Below, piece after piece: positions 1-7,430 of a stretch of 15,635 nucleotides of DNA. The position numbers and the translations under genes are program-made. The notes beneath the pieces are model-generated. The model was not told the DNA's origin, ran no database searches, and worked only from the letters and a program-made list of their open reading frames with translations. Where the stretch lies: assembly GCA_902791885.1 (NCBI GenBank), contig CADAXO010000070.1, forward strand, positions 1 to 15,635, written 5' to 3'. Numbering within the stretch: position 1 is the first letter of the stretch; each line of letters opens with the position of its first letter. The stretch is from Oscillospiraceae bacterium (lineage in GTDB: Bacteria > Bacillota_A > Clostridia > Saccharofermentanales > Saccharofermentanaceae).

Positions 1-15
1 TCCCACGTTTTTCCA

Positions 16-62
16 ACAAGAAAACGGGTGAAGTCACTCCGATAGGAGTAACTTCACCCGTT
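16..62 (-). terminator. Rho-independent terminator of the tRNA-Ser gene
   Basis: A 12-bp perfect stem (23-34 with 51-62) continues as a second 5-bp stem (36-40 with 45-49) around a GATA loop, with a single C/A mismatch between them. On the minus strand it is followed by a T-rich run (TTTTCTTGTT). It begins two bases after the encoded CCA end of the tRNA, so it should end that transcript. Confidence 0.9.
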
Positions 63-63
63 C

Positions 64-152
64 TGGCGGAGATGATGGGATTCGAACCCATGAGCCCCGG
101 AGGGCTAACGCATTTCGAGTGCGCCCCGTTATGACCACTTCGATACATCTCC
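64..152 (-). tRNA. tRNA-Ser, anticodon CGA
   Basis: The minus strand folds as an 89-nt class II tRNA with a long variable arm, as expected for serine. The acceptor stem pairs GGAGATG with CATCTCC, followed by discriminator G and an encoded CCA end. The anticodon stem GCGCA/TGCGT holds the loop CTCGAAA, giving anticodon CGA, which reads codon UCG. The T arm has GGGTTCGAATCCC. The gene stands alone with its own promoter and terminator. Confidence 0.95.
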
Positions 153-172
153 ATACCGTGAGTTGCCGTCAT

Positions 173-201
173 ATTGTATATAAAAAAGGTGAAAAATACA
201 A
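173..201 (-). promoter_or_regulatory. Putative promoter of tRNA-Ser
   Basis: On the minus strand, TTGTAT (201-196) and TACAAT (178-173) are 17 bp apart, which would place the transcript start about 14 nt before the mature tRNA. The -10 matches the consensus at 5 of 6 positions; the -35 is weak beyond its TTG. Confidence 0.45.
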
Positions 202-213
202 ATAAAAAGGTGA
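180..213. repeat. Two direct copies of ATAAAAA(A)GGTGA
   Basis: The motif occurs at 180-192 and 202-213, about two helical turns apart, upstream of the tRNA -10 and inside its possible -35 region. It may be a protein binding site or only low-complexity A-rich DNA. The rest of 153-326 holds the promoters and no gene that I can see. Confidence 0.3.
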
Positions 214-280
214 TAGAGGGGAATTTTTGAATATTTGGCTCGCCACGAGCATAATTTAAGCATTTTTAACATTTTTAATA

Positions 281-286
281 TATAAT
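281..286 (+). promoter_or_regulatory. Putative -10 element of the STAS gene
   Basis: A perfect TATAAT lies about 41 bp upstream of the start codon in an AT-rich tract. No convincing -35 hexamer is seen at 16-18 bp spacing, so the promoter may need an activator or rely on the AT-rich upstream region. Confidence 0.4.
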
Positions 287-326
287 AATGTACAGGTATA
301 TCTTCCAACTAAAGGAGAAATGAATA

Positions 327-623
327 ATGGAAACTAGTATGAATAGAGAAGGCAATAAGCTTACTGTTGCTATCACAGGCCGTTTGGATACTCTTTCCTC
401 ACCTGATTTTGAGAAGGAGATGGAGCCCGCCATTCAGGGTATAACAGATCTCGTTATCGATCTTAAGAATCTCGACTATATCTCTAGTGCAGGTCTTCGC
501 GTTCTTCTCGGTCTTGCCCAGACAATGGAAGATCAGGGTAAGATGGTAGTTACAAATCCTAACGATGCTGTTATGGACGTATTCAGTGTAACCGGATTTG
601 ATGACATCCTTACTATTGAGTAA
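327..623 (+). CDS. STAS-domain anti-sigma factor antagonist (SpoIIAA/RsbV type)
   Basis: This 98-residue protein is a single STAS domain, the usual size for free-standing antagonists. The motif DYISSAGLRVLL (residues 50-61) is the family's phosphoacceptor loop; Ser54 is the likely target by alignment with RsbV, with Ser53 adjacent. In this family the unphosphorylated form binds an RsbW-type protein, kinase phosphorylation releases it, and a PP2C phosphatase resets it. Candidates for both partners lie 3.6 and 5 kb away. The start is supported by AAAGGAG nine bases upstream. The gene has its own promoter and terminator, so its level can be set apart from its presumed partners. No sigma factor gene is nearby, so the partner could control something else. 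Confidence 0.9.
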   Translation: METSMNREGNKLTVAITGRLDTLSSPDFEKEMEPAIQGITDLVIDLKNLDYISSAGLRVLLGLAQTMEDQGKMVVTNPNDAVMDVFSVTGFDDILTIE

Positions 624-649
624 AGATAAGCTTAATTAGTGATTGAATG

Positions 650-687
650 GCTGCCTCTGAATGTTTCGGAGGCAGCTTTATTTTGCG
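650..687 (+). terminator. Rho-independent terminator after the STAS gene
   Basis: GCTGCCTC (650-657) pairs with GAGGCAGC (669-676) around an 11-nt loop, followed by TTTATTTT on the plus strand. The minus-strand side has no T run, so the hairpin is at best a weak terminator for the convergent operon ending at 692. Confidence 0.85.
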
Positions 688-691
688 TTAT

Positions 692-2440
692 TTACCTGCG
701 GTCAACCTTGATCCTTGTCTGATTCATGCCGAGGGTGTAGTTATATTCGAAGGAACTTGCGATCTTGCGAAGTACCGTCATGCTTGAAAAATCATTCTTG
801 TTCTCCGGCATGGATGACAGGTCGTATGCCTTGCCGATGCTTCTGAAATCCATGAGTACGTAGTCGGGGAAGATCTTCAGGATTATGTCTATGCTTTGAA
901 CTTTGGTATCATGACTGTTCTCAAGAGTGTAGACGCTCATCTCCTCGGAAACCAATGCGGTAAGAGTTGTAAGTCTCGGTTCGAGATCCTGGGACTCGCA
1001 GAAGCTTTCAATATTGCCTGCAAGCTCAGATATATCCTCACGGCTCATCATGATGGTGCAGTCGAAGACGGGGACGGTAGTATCTTCCTTCTCAATAAGC
1101 ATAAAACGGCTGTATTTCCCGCCGGAACGCGCGCTGATCACAAGGTTGACTACAAGGATCACTGCAAGCATAAGTGCAGGCAGAAGTGCGAAAGCCTCCC
1201 ACAGGCCGTTGATGCCGTGAAATCTCGTAAGGATCAACGACAGAGGGATTATTCCGAGGAAACCGTCGAAAAGGCTTATGATAAATGCATATCCCTTGCG
1301 TCCGTTTACGGGGAAGAGGCACATATACATGAGTATGAAGCCTCTTGTGATGAATGATAGGGAGAATATGCGTAAGCCAATTATCGCAGGCTCGGTCATA
1401 TCTCCTCCAACGTTATACATATCGAGCACGAGCTTAGGGAACGCTTCGAAAAATACAAGTGCGATAAGATTCGCAGTGAACTGCACCGTCATAGCTGTCT
1501 TCATGAGTATGCGTATACCGGCGAAGTCTCTTTGACCGTAAAGCGATGCCGACATCGGTATCGTGGCATCAATGACTCCTCCTATGAGAATGGATACCAT
1601 GGAGACCGCCTGCATGCATACGGAGAATGTCGTGACTCCTGCCATGCCTGCAAGCCCGAATGCGAGGCTGTTTACAAAAGCAATCTTGATACAGTAGCCG
1701 ATCTGGTTCATAGCCGAAGGAAGACCTGTGGAGCAGATCTCCAGAAGGATCTTAAACTCTTTGGAGTTGATCTTAGCTAACGGCAGACGTATTTCCTTCG
1801 TAAAGTGGAAGAACAATACGATGATAAATCCTGCTGCATAACCTGTAAGAGTTGCATAAGCGGCGCCTTCAAGGCCCATTCCGCAGATGCCGATATAAAC
1901 GTAGTCCATCAGAAGATTAATTACATTGGCAGCTATATTGATTATTGTTCCTTTACCCGGGCATCCGAATGCAGGCATGAAGTAGATGATTACCTGAACG
2001 GGTATGATCACGATGGCTGAGAAGATAAGGCCTTTCACATAAGGAATAAACTCAGGATAGTATTCGGGCGCTTTGCACATCGAAGCGGTCATGGGATTTA
2101 AGAATATGATGCCGCCGAGAAGGATTATCACCGATATAAGTGAAGCGGTAATGAATGTTACCGAGAATACCGAATCAGCCCTTTTGATATCATGACGGCC
2201 GGAATAGACCGCATACAGTGCGGATCCGCCGATTCCCAAAAGCGTGTAGACCACGCCGTAAGCGGTAACGAGCGGGGAGGCCATGGTGATAAGGCTCATT
2301 GCATCTGAATTGATTAAATTGGATACGATAAGGCTGTCTACGAACTCGTTAAGAGACATAGCCATAATACTCATGACGGTAGGGAGCAGGAAGGTGAAGA
2401 ATTTTTCCTTCAGGATACTTCCGTTACGCTTGTTGCTCAT
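692..2440 (-). CDS. MATE-family transporter fused to a degenerate RsbW-like (GHKL) domain
   Basis: Residues 10-438 are a MATE exporter with about twelve hydrophobic segments. This family moves organic cations, drugs or small metabolites out of the cell using an ion gradient. The usual MATE length is about 450; this protein has 582 residues. The extra cytoplasmic part (about 455-582) aligns by eye with the RsbW-like protein encoded at 4209-4616: both share the region ending in GMN at the final strand. The nucleotide-binding residues are absent: the N-box Asn is Val (SEEMSV), DNG of the G1 box is SIG (534-536), and the GLGI of the G2 box is MTVL. It therefore probably binds a partner rather than acting as a kinase. 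The start ATG overlaps the stop of the ATP-grasp gene (ATGA), with AGGAG ten bases upstream, indicating translational coupling. Confidence 0.85.
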   Translation of the reverse strand: MSNKRNGSILKEKFFTFLLPTVMSIMAMSLNEFVDSLIVSNLINSDAMSLITMASPLVTAYGVVYTLLGIGGSALYAVYSGRHDIKRADSVFSVTFITASLISVIILLGGIIFLNPMTASMCKAPEYYPEFIPYVKGLIFSAIVIIPVQVIIYFMPAFGCPGKGTIINIAANVINLLMDYVYIGICGMGLEGAAYATLTGYAAGFIIVLFFHFTKEIRLPLAKINSKEFKILLEICSTGLPSAMNQIGYCIKIAFVNSLAFGLAGMAGVTTFSVCMQAVSMVSILIGGVIDATIPMSASLYGQRDFAGIRILMKTAMTVQFTANLIALVFFEAFPKLVLDMYNVGGDMTEPAIIGLRIFSLSFITRGFILMYMCLFPVNGRKGYAFIISLFDGFLGIIPLSLILTRFHGINGLWEAFALLPALMLAVILVVNLVISARSGGKYSRFMLIEKEDTTVPVFDCTIMMSREDISELAGNIESFCESQDLEPRLTTLTALVSEEMSVYTLENSHDTKVQSIDIILKIFPDYVLMDFRSIGKAYDLSSMPENKNDFSSMTVLRKIASSFEYNYTLGMNQTRIKVDRR

Positions 2441-4119
2441 CGTACGGATACTCCTACTACATATTTCCGGCCGCCGATCTCGACAAAATCCGCTTCCATG
2501 TTTTTGATCTTAAGAAGCAGCTTAGCGCCTTCTTCTTTGTATGTCAGGTATTCATAGGTGTTGCCCGGGATTATGACAGTACCTCCGGGCTTTACTTTGT
2601 CTATCGTGTCGAAAATGAGTTTTAAGCACTGAGCTTCTTTAATCCCGAGGAACGAATGGCTGTAGCCTAGGATAACGTAATCAAACCCCTTATGGGCATC
2701 ACATAACGTATCGGGAGTTACGACCATCATGCCTTCCTTCTCCTTAGCTTCGTCGCAGGCGGCAAGAACTGCTCCGTGACACCCGAAATCATCCGTGATC
2801 GCATCGATATCGTTGACCGGGATGTTCTCGTTTTTAAACCATCTTCTCGACATGCCGTCGTTAAACACGAATGCGAAATAATTATCCTCGATGAGCTTAA
2901 GCAGTTCGAGGTCTTTCATAACTGTCGACTCATCGTCATCCATAAGGTATATCGTTCCGCCGGAAGTATCGAGATCCTGTGTCTTCTCATAAATAACGGG
3001 AAGGTTGCTATCGCTTATCTGGGTGATATAAGTGCTCTTAAGCTGGTCTGCGATTATCTTGATGGTGTAGTCTTCCACTTCGAGTAAACGGGGGACCTTG
3101 ATCATCTTAAGCGCATATTTACGAAGCGGCTGATAAGGCTTATTCATGTCCTTCTTAAAAGAATCGGGATCAAGATAGGCATCGAGCATTGTATCGGTCT
3201 CGTGCTGGCCGAATGCCATATCGAGGAACTCAGCAGGCATGGAACCTCCCATGGGCCTGCAGTTGACCTCTACAAGAACCGGTCCTTTATCGTCTATGAA
3301 GTATTCGCCATGGATAACTCCGTACTTGAATCCTATGGCATCTGCAACCTTAAGAGCGTAATCAATGAGCTCTTTATGCTCATCTTCAAGCACCATGACA
3401 TTCTCTTCCCAGTCGTAGATATAACCGCCTTCAGAGGTTCTGGTCTTGTGATATCTTGTAATTGAATTAATCTTGTGAAGTCCGTTGCATGATGCCGTAT
3501 TAACCACATATTCGATTCCCGTTATACGCTCCTGGATAAGAACGTGAGTAATAGGTTTGCCGAAGATGTCGTTGGAGGTGAGAAGTTTATCAACGGCATT
3601 TCGAACTTCGTCTGTATTGTCACAGAGAAAAAGTCCCTGACTGCTTGCGCTTCTTACGGGTTTTACTACCACGTCCGCAAGTCCGTTCTCCTTGCAGAAT
3701 GCCACTGCTTCTTCGGATGAGATGACGGCCTTGCCCCTGATATAGCGTAATCCCGCGTTCTTTAATGCCTCATGCATGGCGTCTTTACGGGTCATGGCGG
3801 CGATATTTTTATAGGGGTTGCCTGTAAGTCCCAAGTCTTCTGAAAGCCTTGTGGCGAGCTCGACTGCGCCCTCGAATCCCGGAACAATGATCAGCGGATC
3901 GTATTCTCTGACCATTTCCAAAGTTTCTTCATATTTATAGGAAGCTTTGATTATCTCGGGTTTGTGGTAAAGGATGCGGTAATATTTCTGACGGTATTCA
4001 TCAATATCCTCGGAATCTCCGGGAAGCTCCATAACGACAGGTATGCAGCCTCTTCTGACTGCGTCTTCCACGAGATTATAGCCGGTAGACACCGCCTCGA
4101 TGATGATGATATTACGCAT
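2437..4119 (-). CDS. ATP-grasp ligase (amino-acid ligase-like) with extra C-terminal domain
   Basis: This 560-residue cytoplasmic protein has an N-terminal pre-ATP-grasp fold (MRNIIIIEAVSTG onward), then an ATP-grasp domain. Lys153 in VVKPVRSASSQG is the likely ATP-binding lysine, QERITGIEY (196-204) is the adenine-side strand, and EVNCRPMGG (284-292) supplies the Mg-binding Glu284 and Asn286. This set is typical of enzymes that activate a carboxylate as acyl phosphate and join it to an amine, such as L-amino acid ligases. Residues 420-560 are extra; GFDYVILGY (478-486) and VKPGGTVIIPG (509-519) resemble the end of a class I methyltransferase, but a clear SAM-binding motif is not obvious. It is first in an operon with the MATE exporter, so its product may be the exported molecule. 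Its substrates cannot be read from the sequence. No Shine-Dalgarno precedes the start. Confidence 0.8.
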   Translation of the reverse strand: MRNIIIIEAVSTGYNLVEDAVRRGCIPVVMELPGDSEDIDEYRQKYYRILYHKPEIIKASYKYEETLEMVREYDPLIIVPGFEGAVELATRLSEDLGLTGNPYKNIAAMTRKDAMHEALKNAGLRYIRGKAVISSEEAVAFCKENGLADVVVKPVRSASSQGLFLCDNTDEVRNAVDKLLTSNDIFGKPITHVLIQERITGIEYVVNTASCNGLHKINSITRYHKTRTSEGGYIYDWEENVMVLEDEHKELIDYALKVADAIGFKYGVIHGEYFIDDKGPVLVEVNCRPMGGSMPAEFLDMAFGQHETDTMLDAYLDPDSFKKDMNKPYQPLRKYALKMIKVPRLLEVEDYTIKIIADQLKSTYITQISDSNLPVIYEKTQDLDTSGGTIYLMDDDESTVMKDLELLKLIEDNYFAFVFNDGMSRRWFKNENIPVNDIDAITDDFGCHGAVLAACDEAKEKEGMMVVTPDTLCDAHKGFDYVILGYSHSFLGIKEAQCLKLIFDTIDKVKPGGTVIIPGNTYEYLTYKEEGAKLLLKIKNMEADFVEIGGRKYVVGVSVR

Positions 4120-4125
4120 GGTGCT

Positions 4126-4134
4126 ATTATAACA
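4126..4134 (-). promoter_or_regulatory. Extended -10 promoter of the ATP-grasp/MATE operon
   Basis: The minus strand reads TGTTATAAT (4134-4126), a perfect extended -10 element. Only six bases separate the hexamer from the ATG at 4119, so transcription should start at or next to the A of the start codon, giving a leaderless mRNA. A weak TTAATA lies 19 bp further upstream. Confidence 0.6.
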
Positions 4135-4164
4135 CTCAAATAAAACTTATTATTAAAAATAATG

Positions 4165-4170
4165 TATAAT
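4165..4170 (+). promoter_or_regulatory. Putative -10 of the RsbW/acyltransferase/phosphatase operon
   Basis: A perfect TATAAT lies 38 bp before the start of the RsbW-like gene, which would give a leader of about 32 nt. No good -35 is seen. It is back to back with the ATP-grasp promoter, about 34 bp away, so one regulator could act on both. Confidence 0.5.
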
Positions 4171-4208
4171 ATTCCTATCCTGAGGAAAGAAGGCAGTAGT
4201 TAAGACAG

Positions 4209-4616
4209 ATGCGAGAGTTAAAGATTGCGGCTTTGAACGAGAATCTGCCGGAAGTGCTTAAGTTTATCGGTGAGAGTCTCGACAGCGCCGGATGTAAACC
4301 TGCCGACAGCACACGCATTGAAGTGGCTGTTGAAGAGATATTCAGCAATATTGCTAATTATGCTTATAATCCCATGACCGGATCAGCTACGGTCAGTGTG
4401 GAACTTTCTGAAAATCCGTTAAAGATCATTATAAGCTTCTCCGATAACGGAAAGCCATATAATCCGCTTGCCAAGGAGGATCCGAATGTGAAACTGGCTG
4501 TGTCTGAACGTAAGCGCGGCGGACTCGGGATCTTTATGACCAAGAAATTCATGGATAATGTCGCTTATGAATATAAAGACGGCATGAATATCCTGACTAT
4601 TGAGAAACTATTCTGA
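4209..4616 (+). CDS. RsbW/SpoIIAB-like ATP-binding protein (anti-sigma/switch kinase)
   Basis: This 135-residue protein is a complete GHKL-type ATPase domain of the usual RsbW length. The N-box EEIFSNIANYAY (42-53) holds the Mg-coordinating Asn46, DNGKPYNP (79-86) is the G1 box, and RGGLGIFM (103-110) is the G2 box. Proteins of this type phosphorylate a STAS antagonist and sequester a sigma factor or other target; the STAS gene at 327-623 is the likely substrate. The start is fixed by an in-frame TAG four codons upstream. The only purine-rich site, AGGAAAGAAGG, is rather far away (about 15 nt), so translation may be modest. It is the first of three tightly packed genes. Confidence 0.88.
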   Translation: MRELKIAALNENLPEVLKFIGESLDSAGCKPADSTRIEVAVEEIFSNIANYAYNPMTGSATVSVELSENPLKIIISFSDNGKPYNPLAKEDPNVKLAVSERKRGGLGIFMTKKFMDNVAYEYKDGMNILTIEKLF

Positions 4617-4617
4617 T

Positions 4618-5664
4618 ATGGGAAATAAGAACAGATTCGAATATATAACCGATACCAAGACTGCTGCGGTTGTTTTGGTTGTTCTTCTGCACTGCATGCT
4701 TTTCTTCGCGACCGAAGATTACTACTCGGAGAGAGCTTCGTATTCGAGCAGCACAGTGGAATACTTAAGCAACATTCTTAATTCGTCCCTGGTGTCTAGC
4801 CTGGTATGCTGCTCGGGCTTCCTTTTCGCGCACAGTGTGCTTGCCAAAGGAAAAACTGCGGGTGCTCTTGTTAAGTCGAGATCCTCAAGGCTCCTTCTTC
4901 GTTATTATCTGTACGGTGCGCTCTGGCTGGTGCCTCTTTATACGCTGTTTGATATCAGCTGCTGGGGAAGGGAATACGGCGATTCCTGGCTTGAATCATA
5001 CAAGTCCATGGCTCTCGGTGTGTTCTCGGATCATCTGTGGTTCCTGCTGATGCTTTACTGGGTATCGTTGGTATTCATTTTTATGATCCCGCTGCTTCGA
5101 AAAGATCTTATTATCGTTATGGGGCTGATCACGCTGGGACTCGCAGTAATTATCGAGCTGTTCTGCACATTCGAATACTTTAAGATAAGTCAGATATCCA
5201 CATACCTGCCCTGCTTCTTTATCGGCATATGCTTATACAGATACAGGGACAAGATTGAGAAGATTCCGACCGGTGTGCTGTGGGTACTGACCGGATGCTT
5301 CTTTATCACGACACTTTTCTATCAGAGTATGGCTGATGTGCACTTTTCCCTTTACTGGCTGTTTAAAGCCTGCGGAGCGGTGTTTATGGTGCTTCTGTTC
5401 ATGTCCTTGGACAGGATTCCTTTGCTTGTTAAGGTAAGAGAGGACGGTGTGGTGGATTTTGCCAGGAAGAACAGCCTGACGCTGTATCTTCTGAACTGCC
5501 CGTTTATTTATATTTATTTCAGAATGCTTGCACCTTTGACAGAGGAGAATATAATAATCTGCGTTCTTGCCAATTTCGTCTTATCCATGATAAGTTTACT
5601 TATAATGGCTTGGTTTATAGAATTGTGTAAGACAAAGATATTAAGTGTAATGAAACATGAGTAA
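4618..5664 (+). CDS. Acyltransferase-3-like integral membrane protein
   Basis: This 348-residue protein has about ten membrane segments and matches the acyltransferase 3 (OafA/Oac-like) layout. The first segment ends in the conserved-type histidine (LLHC, His25), SGFLFA is at 66-71, HLWFLLMLYW at 139-148, and a late NSLTLYLLNCPF segment at 285-296 is where many relatives read S-x-x-YLxH. Family members transfer acetyl or other acyl groups to sugars, peptidoglycan or small molecules at the membrane. I chose the ATG one base after the RsbW stop; a TTG at 4600 in the same frame would add six residues. It overlaps the phosphatase gene by 8 bp. The late histidine appears replaced, so activity is not assured. 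The substrate is unknown. Confidence 0.7.
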   Translation: MGNKNRFEYITDTKTAAVVLVVLLHCMLFFATEDYYSERASYSSSTVEYLSNILNSSLVSSLVCCSGFLFAHSVLAKGKTAGALVKSRSSRLLLRYYLYGALWLVPLYTLFDISCWGREYGDSWLESYKSMALGVFSDHLWFLLMLYWVSLVFIFMIPLLRKDLIIVMGLITLGLAVIIELFCTFEYFKISQISTYLPCFFIGICLYRYRDKIEKIPTGVLWVLTGCFFITTLFYQSMADVHFSLYWLFKACGAVFMVLLFMSLDRIPLLVKVREDGVVDFARKNSLTLYLLNCPFIYIYFRMLAPLTEENIIICVLANFVLSMISLLIMAWFIELCKTKILSVMKHE

Positions 5665-7408
5665 ATTTGTTAGAACGACAAAAGGCATAGTAAAGCAGAT
5701 CACTTATCCGGTATTTTTCGTATCGGTGATCTTTATTGTGATCGCGGTTATTACCTTTATCCTCTTCAATATGACGGTTCTCCTTAATCAGAGATTCGAG
5801 TATACGACTCAGATCGCAGGAGATGCTGTAGTAACCATCGAGGAATACAAGAGTCTGGATTTCCTCGTTCCTTATTGGCATGACCATTACGATGAGATGG
5901 AGTTCTTCTATAATGACCGTTATTCGGATGAGGAGCATGTAACTACCGAGATGGTTCTTGCTTTGGATGAAGACGGACAGAGGCTTTTCGCCGAAGTCTG
6001 TTACTATCAGCTGTGCCAGGACTTCGACAGGATCAAGACTGCTTACGGTCCGATGTTCCTTTACAGCTTCAGTATCGACGGAGACAACCAGTTCTTCTAT
6101 ATCACAGGCACCAAGGAAGGGGAGGCAAGAGAGAGCTCCGGCGGTGAGCTTTTCGAGCTCGGATGCACATATCCTTATCAGGAAGGCCGTTATCCCACCC
6201 TCGACAGTCTGATACAGACGGGTACCCCTGCAGACAGGATCGAGCTGTCGCTTAATAAGGATGCCGACAGAACAGCCGTACATGTATTTGCTCCCGTAAC
6301 GTGTAACGGACAGATGGTAATGATCGTGGGCGTATCCACTGACTGGGAAGACCTTATAAGCTACACACTGTATCTGACCGGATTCCTTGCTGCATTCATT
6401 GCAATTCTTGTTGCATCTTTGGTACTGCTGTTCTTCAGAATGCTTAGAAAGAATGCCGTAGAGCCGCTGTTCAAGGAGCGCGACATCATCAAGGTCTATG
6501 AGCAGGATAAGGACTCCGCCAAGGCTTTACCGGAACTTAAGTCGATCAATTCCGACAACGAGATCGAGGAACTCGCAGACGCGTTCTCGTCGATGCTTGT
6601 CGAGATTGACCGTTATATGGACGAGACCCAGAAGGCTGCGGTTGAGAAGGAAAGATTAGGTGCGGAGCTCAGCATGGCTGCTAACATTCAGGCAAGCCAG
6701 CTGCCGAGCACTTTCCCCGCTTTCCCTGACCGAAAAGACTTTGACATCTATGCTTCTATGACACCGGCCAAGACAGTAGGCGGTGACTTCTATGATTTCT
6801 TCCTTGTCGATGATGACAACATCGCGTTGGTAATGGCGGATGTATCGGGTAAAGGTATTCCCGCTTCGCTGTTCATGATGGTATCTAAGCTCCTTATCCA
6901 GAGCAGGATAATGATGGGAGAAAGCCCTGCAGAAGCTCTGTCCAACGCGAACGCGCAGCTGATGCAGAATAACGCGGCTAAGCAGTTCGTTACCGTATGG
7001 CTTGCCATATTCAATCTTAAGACAGGCAAGGGAATTGCTGCCAACGCAGGTCACGAACATCCTGCGATAAGAAGAGCAAACGGTCAGTATGAGCTTTCGA
7101 TCTACAAGCATTCGGCTCCTGTTGCCACGTTAAAGAAGCTGAAGGTTACGGATCACGAGTTCGAACTGCATCCCGGCGATTCACTGTTTGTATATACAGA
7201 CGGTGTTGCCGAGGCAAATAACTCTGCCGATGAATTGATGGGTGAGGAGAGAGTGCTCGCGGCACTTAACCGTGACCCTGATGCTGATTCGGAGACAACC
7301 TGCAAGAATGTTATGGACGGTATTAATGAGTTCGTTGCAGGCGCAGAACAGTTCGACGATATTACAATGATGTGCTTCAAATACTTCGGACCGGATAAGG
7401 CCGGGTAA
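5657..7408 (+). CDS. Membrane-anchored SpoIIE-family PP2C phosphatase with sensor and HAMP-like regions
   Basis: This 583-residue protein has a TM helix at about 14-40, an extracytoplasmic segment of roughly 190 residues (40-232) that may sense a ligand in a Cache-like way, a second TM at 233-261, a HAMP-like linker to about 325, and a PP2C/SpoIIE domain (330-578). Metal and catalytic motifs are intact: GGDFYD (375-380), ADVSGKG (394-400), NAGHEHP (463-469), TDGVAEA (514-520) and QFDDITMM (565-572). The layout matches RsbU/RsbP-type phosphatases, which dephosphorylate STAS antagonists, here probably the protein encoded at 327-623. The start overlaps the acyltransferase gene by 8 bp, so translation is coupled. 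The gene ends 22 bp from a convergent gene, and no terminator with a T run is visible there. Confidence 0.92.
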   Translation: MSKFVRTTKGIVKQITYPVFFVSVIFIVIAVITFILFNMTVLLNQRFEYTTQIAGDAVVTIEEYKSLDFLVPYWHDHYDEMEFFYNDRYSDEEHVTTEMVLALDEDGQRLFAEVCYYQLCQDFDRIKTAYGPMFLYSFSIDGDNQFFYITGTKEGEARESSGGELFELGCTYPYQEGRYPTLDSLIQTGTPADRIELSLNKDADRTAVHVFAPVTCNGQMVMIVGVSTDWEDLISYTLYLTGFLAAFIAILVASLVLLFFRMLRKNAVEPLFKERDIIKVYEQDKDSAKALPELKSINSDNEIEELADAFSSMLVEIDRYMDETQKAAVEKERLGAELSMAANIQASQLPSTFPAFPDRKDFDIYASMTPAKTVGGDFYDFFLVDDDNIALVMADVSGKGIPASLFMMVSKLLIQSRIMMGESPAEALSNANAQLMQNNAAKQFVTVWLAIFNLKTGKGIAANAGHEHPAIRRANGQYELSIYKHSAPVATLKKLKVTDHEFELHPGDSLFVYTDGVAEANNSADELMGEERVLAALNRDPDADSETTCKNVMDGINEFVAGAEQFDDITMMCFKYFGPDKAG

Positions 7409-7430
7409 AGAGTTCCCGAAGCGCCTTAGA

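Noticed and set aside
896..1357. Plus-strand open frame of 153 codons opposite the MATE gene
   Set aside because: It is antisense to a clear membrane protein gene, its translation has no recognisable domain and it lacks a ribosome binding site.
4600..4617. TTG start that would lengthen the acyltransferase by six residues
   Set aside because: The ATG at 4618, one base after the preceding stop, is the more common arrangement for a coupled gene, and the extra residues show no conserved feature.
5615..6283. Minus-strand open frame of 222 codons opposite the SpoIIE phosphatase
   Set aside because: It is a shadow of the phosphatase reading frame; its composition is unlike a real protein and there is no promoter or ribosome binding site.
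7384..7421. Possible hairpin CTTCGG/CCGAAG between the convergent phosphatase and hydrolase genes
   Set aside because: The loop is long and there is no T run on either strand, so it is not supported as a terminator.
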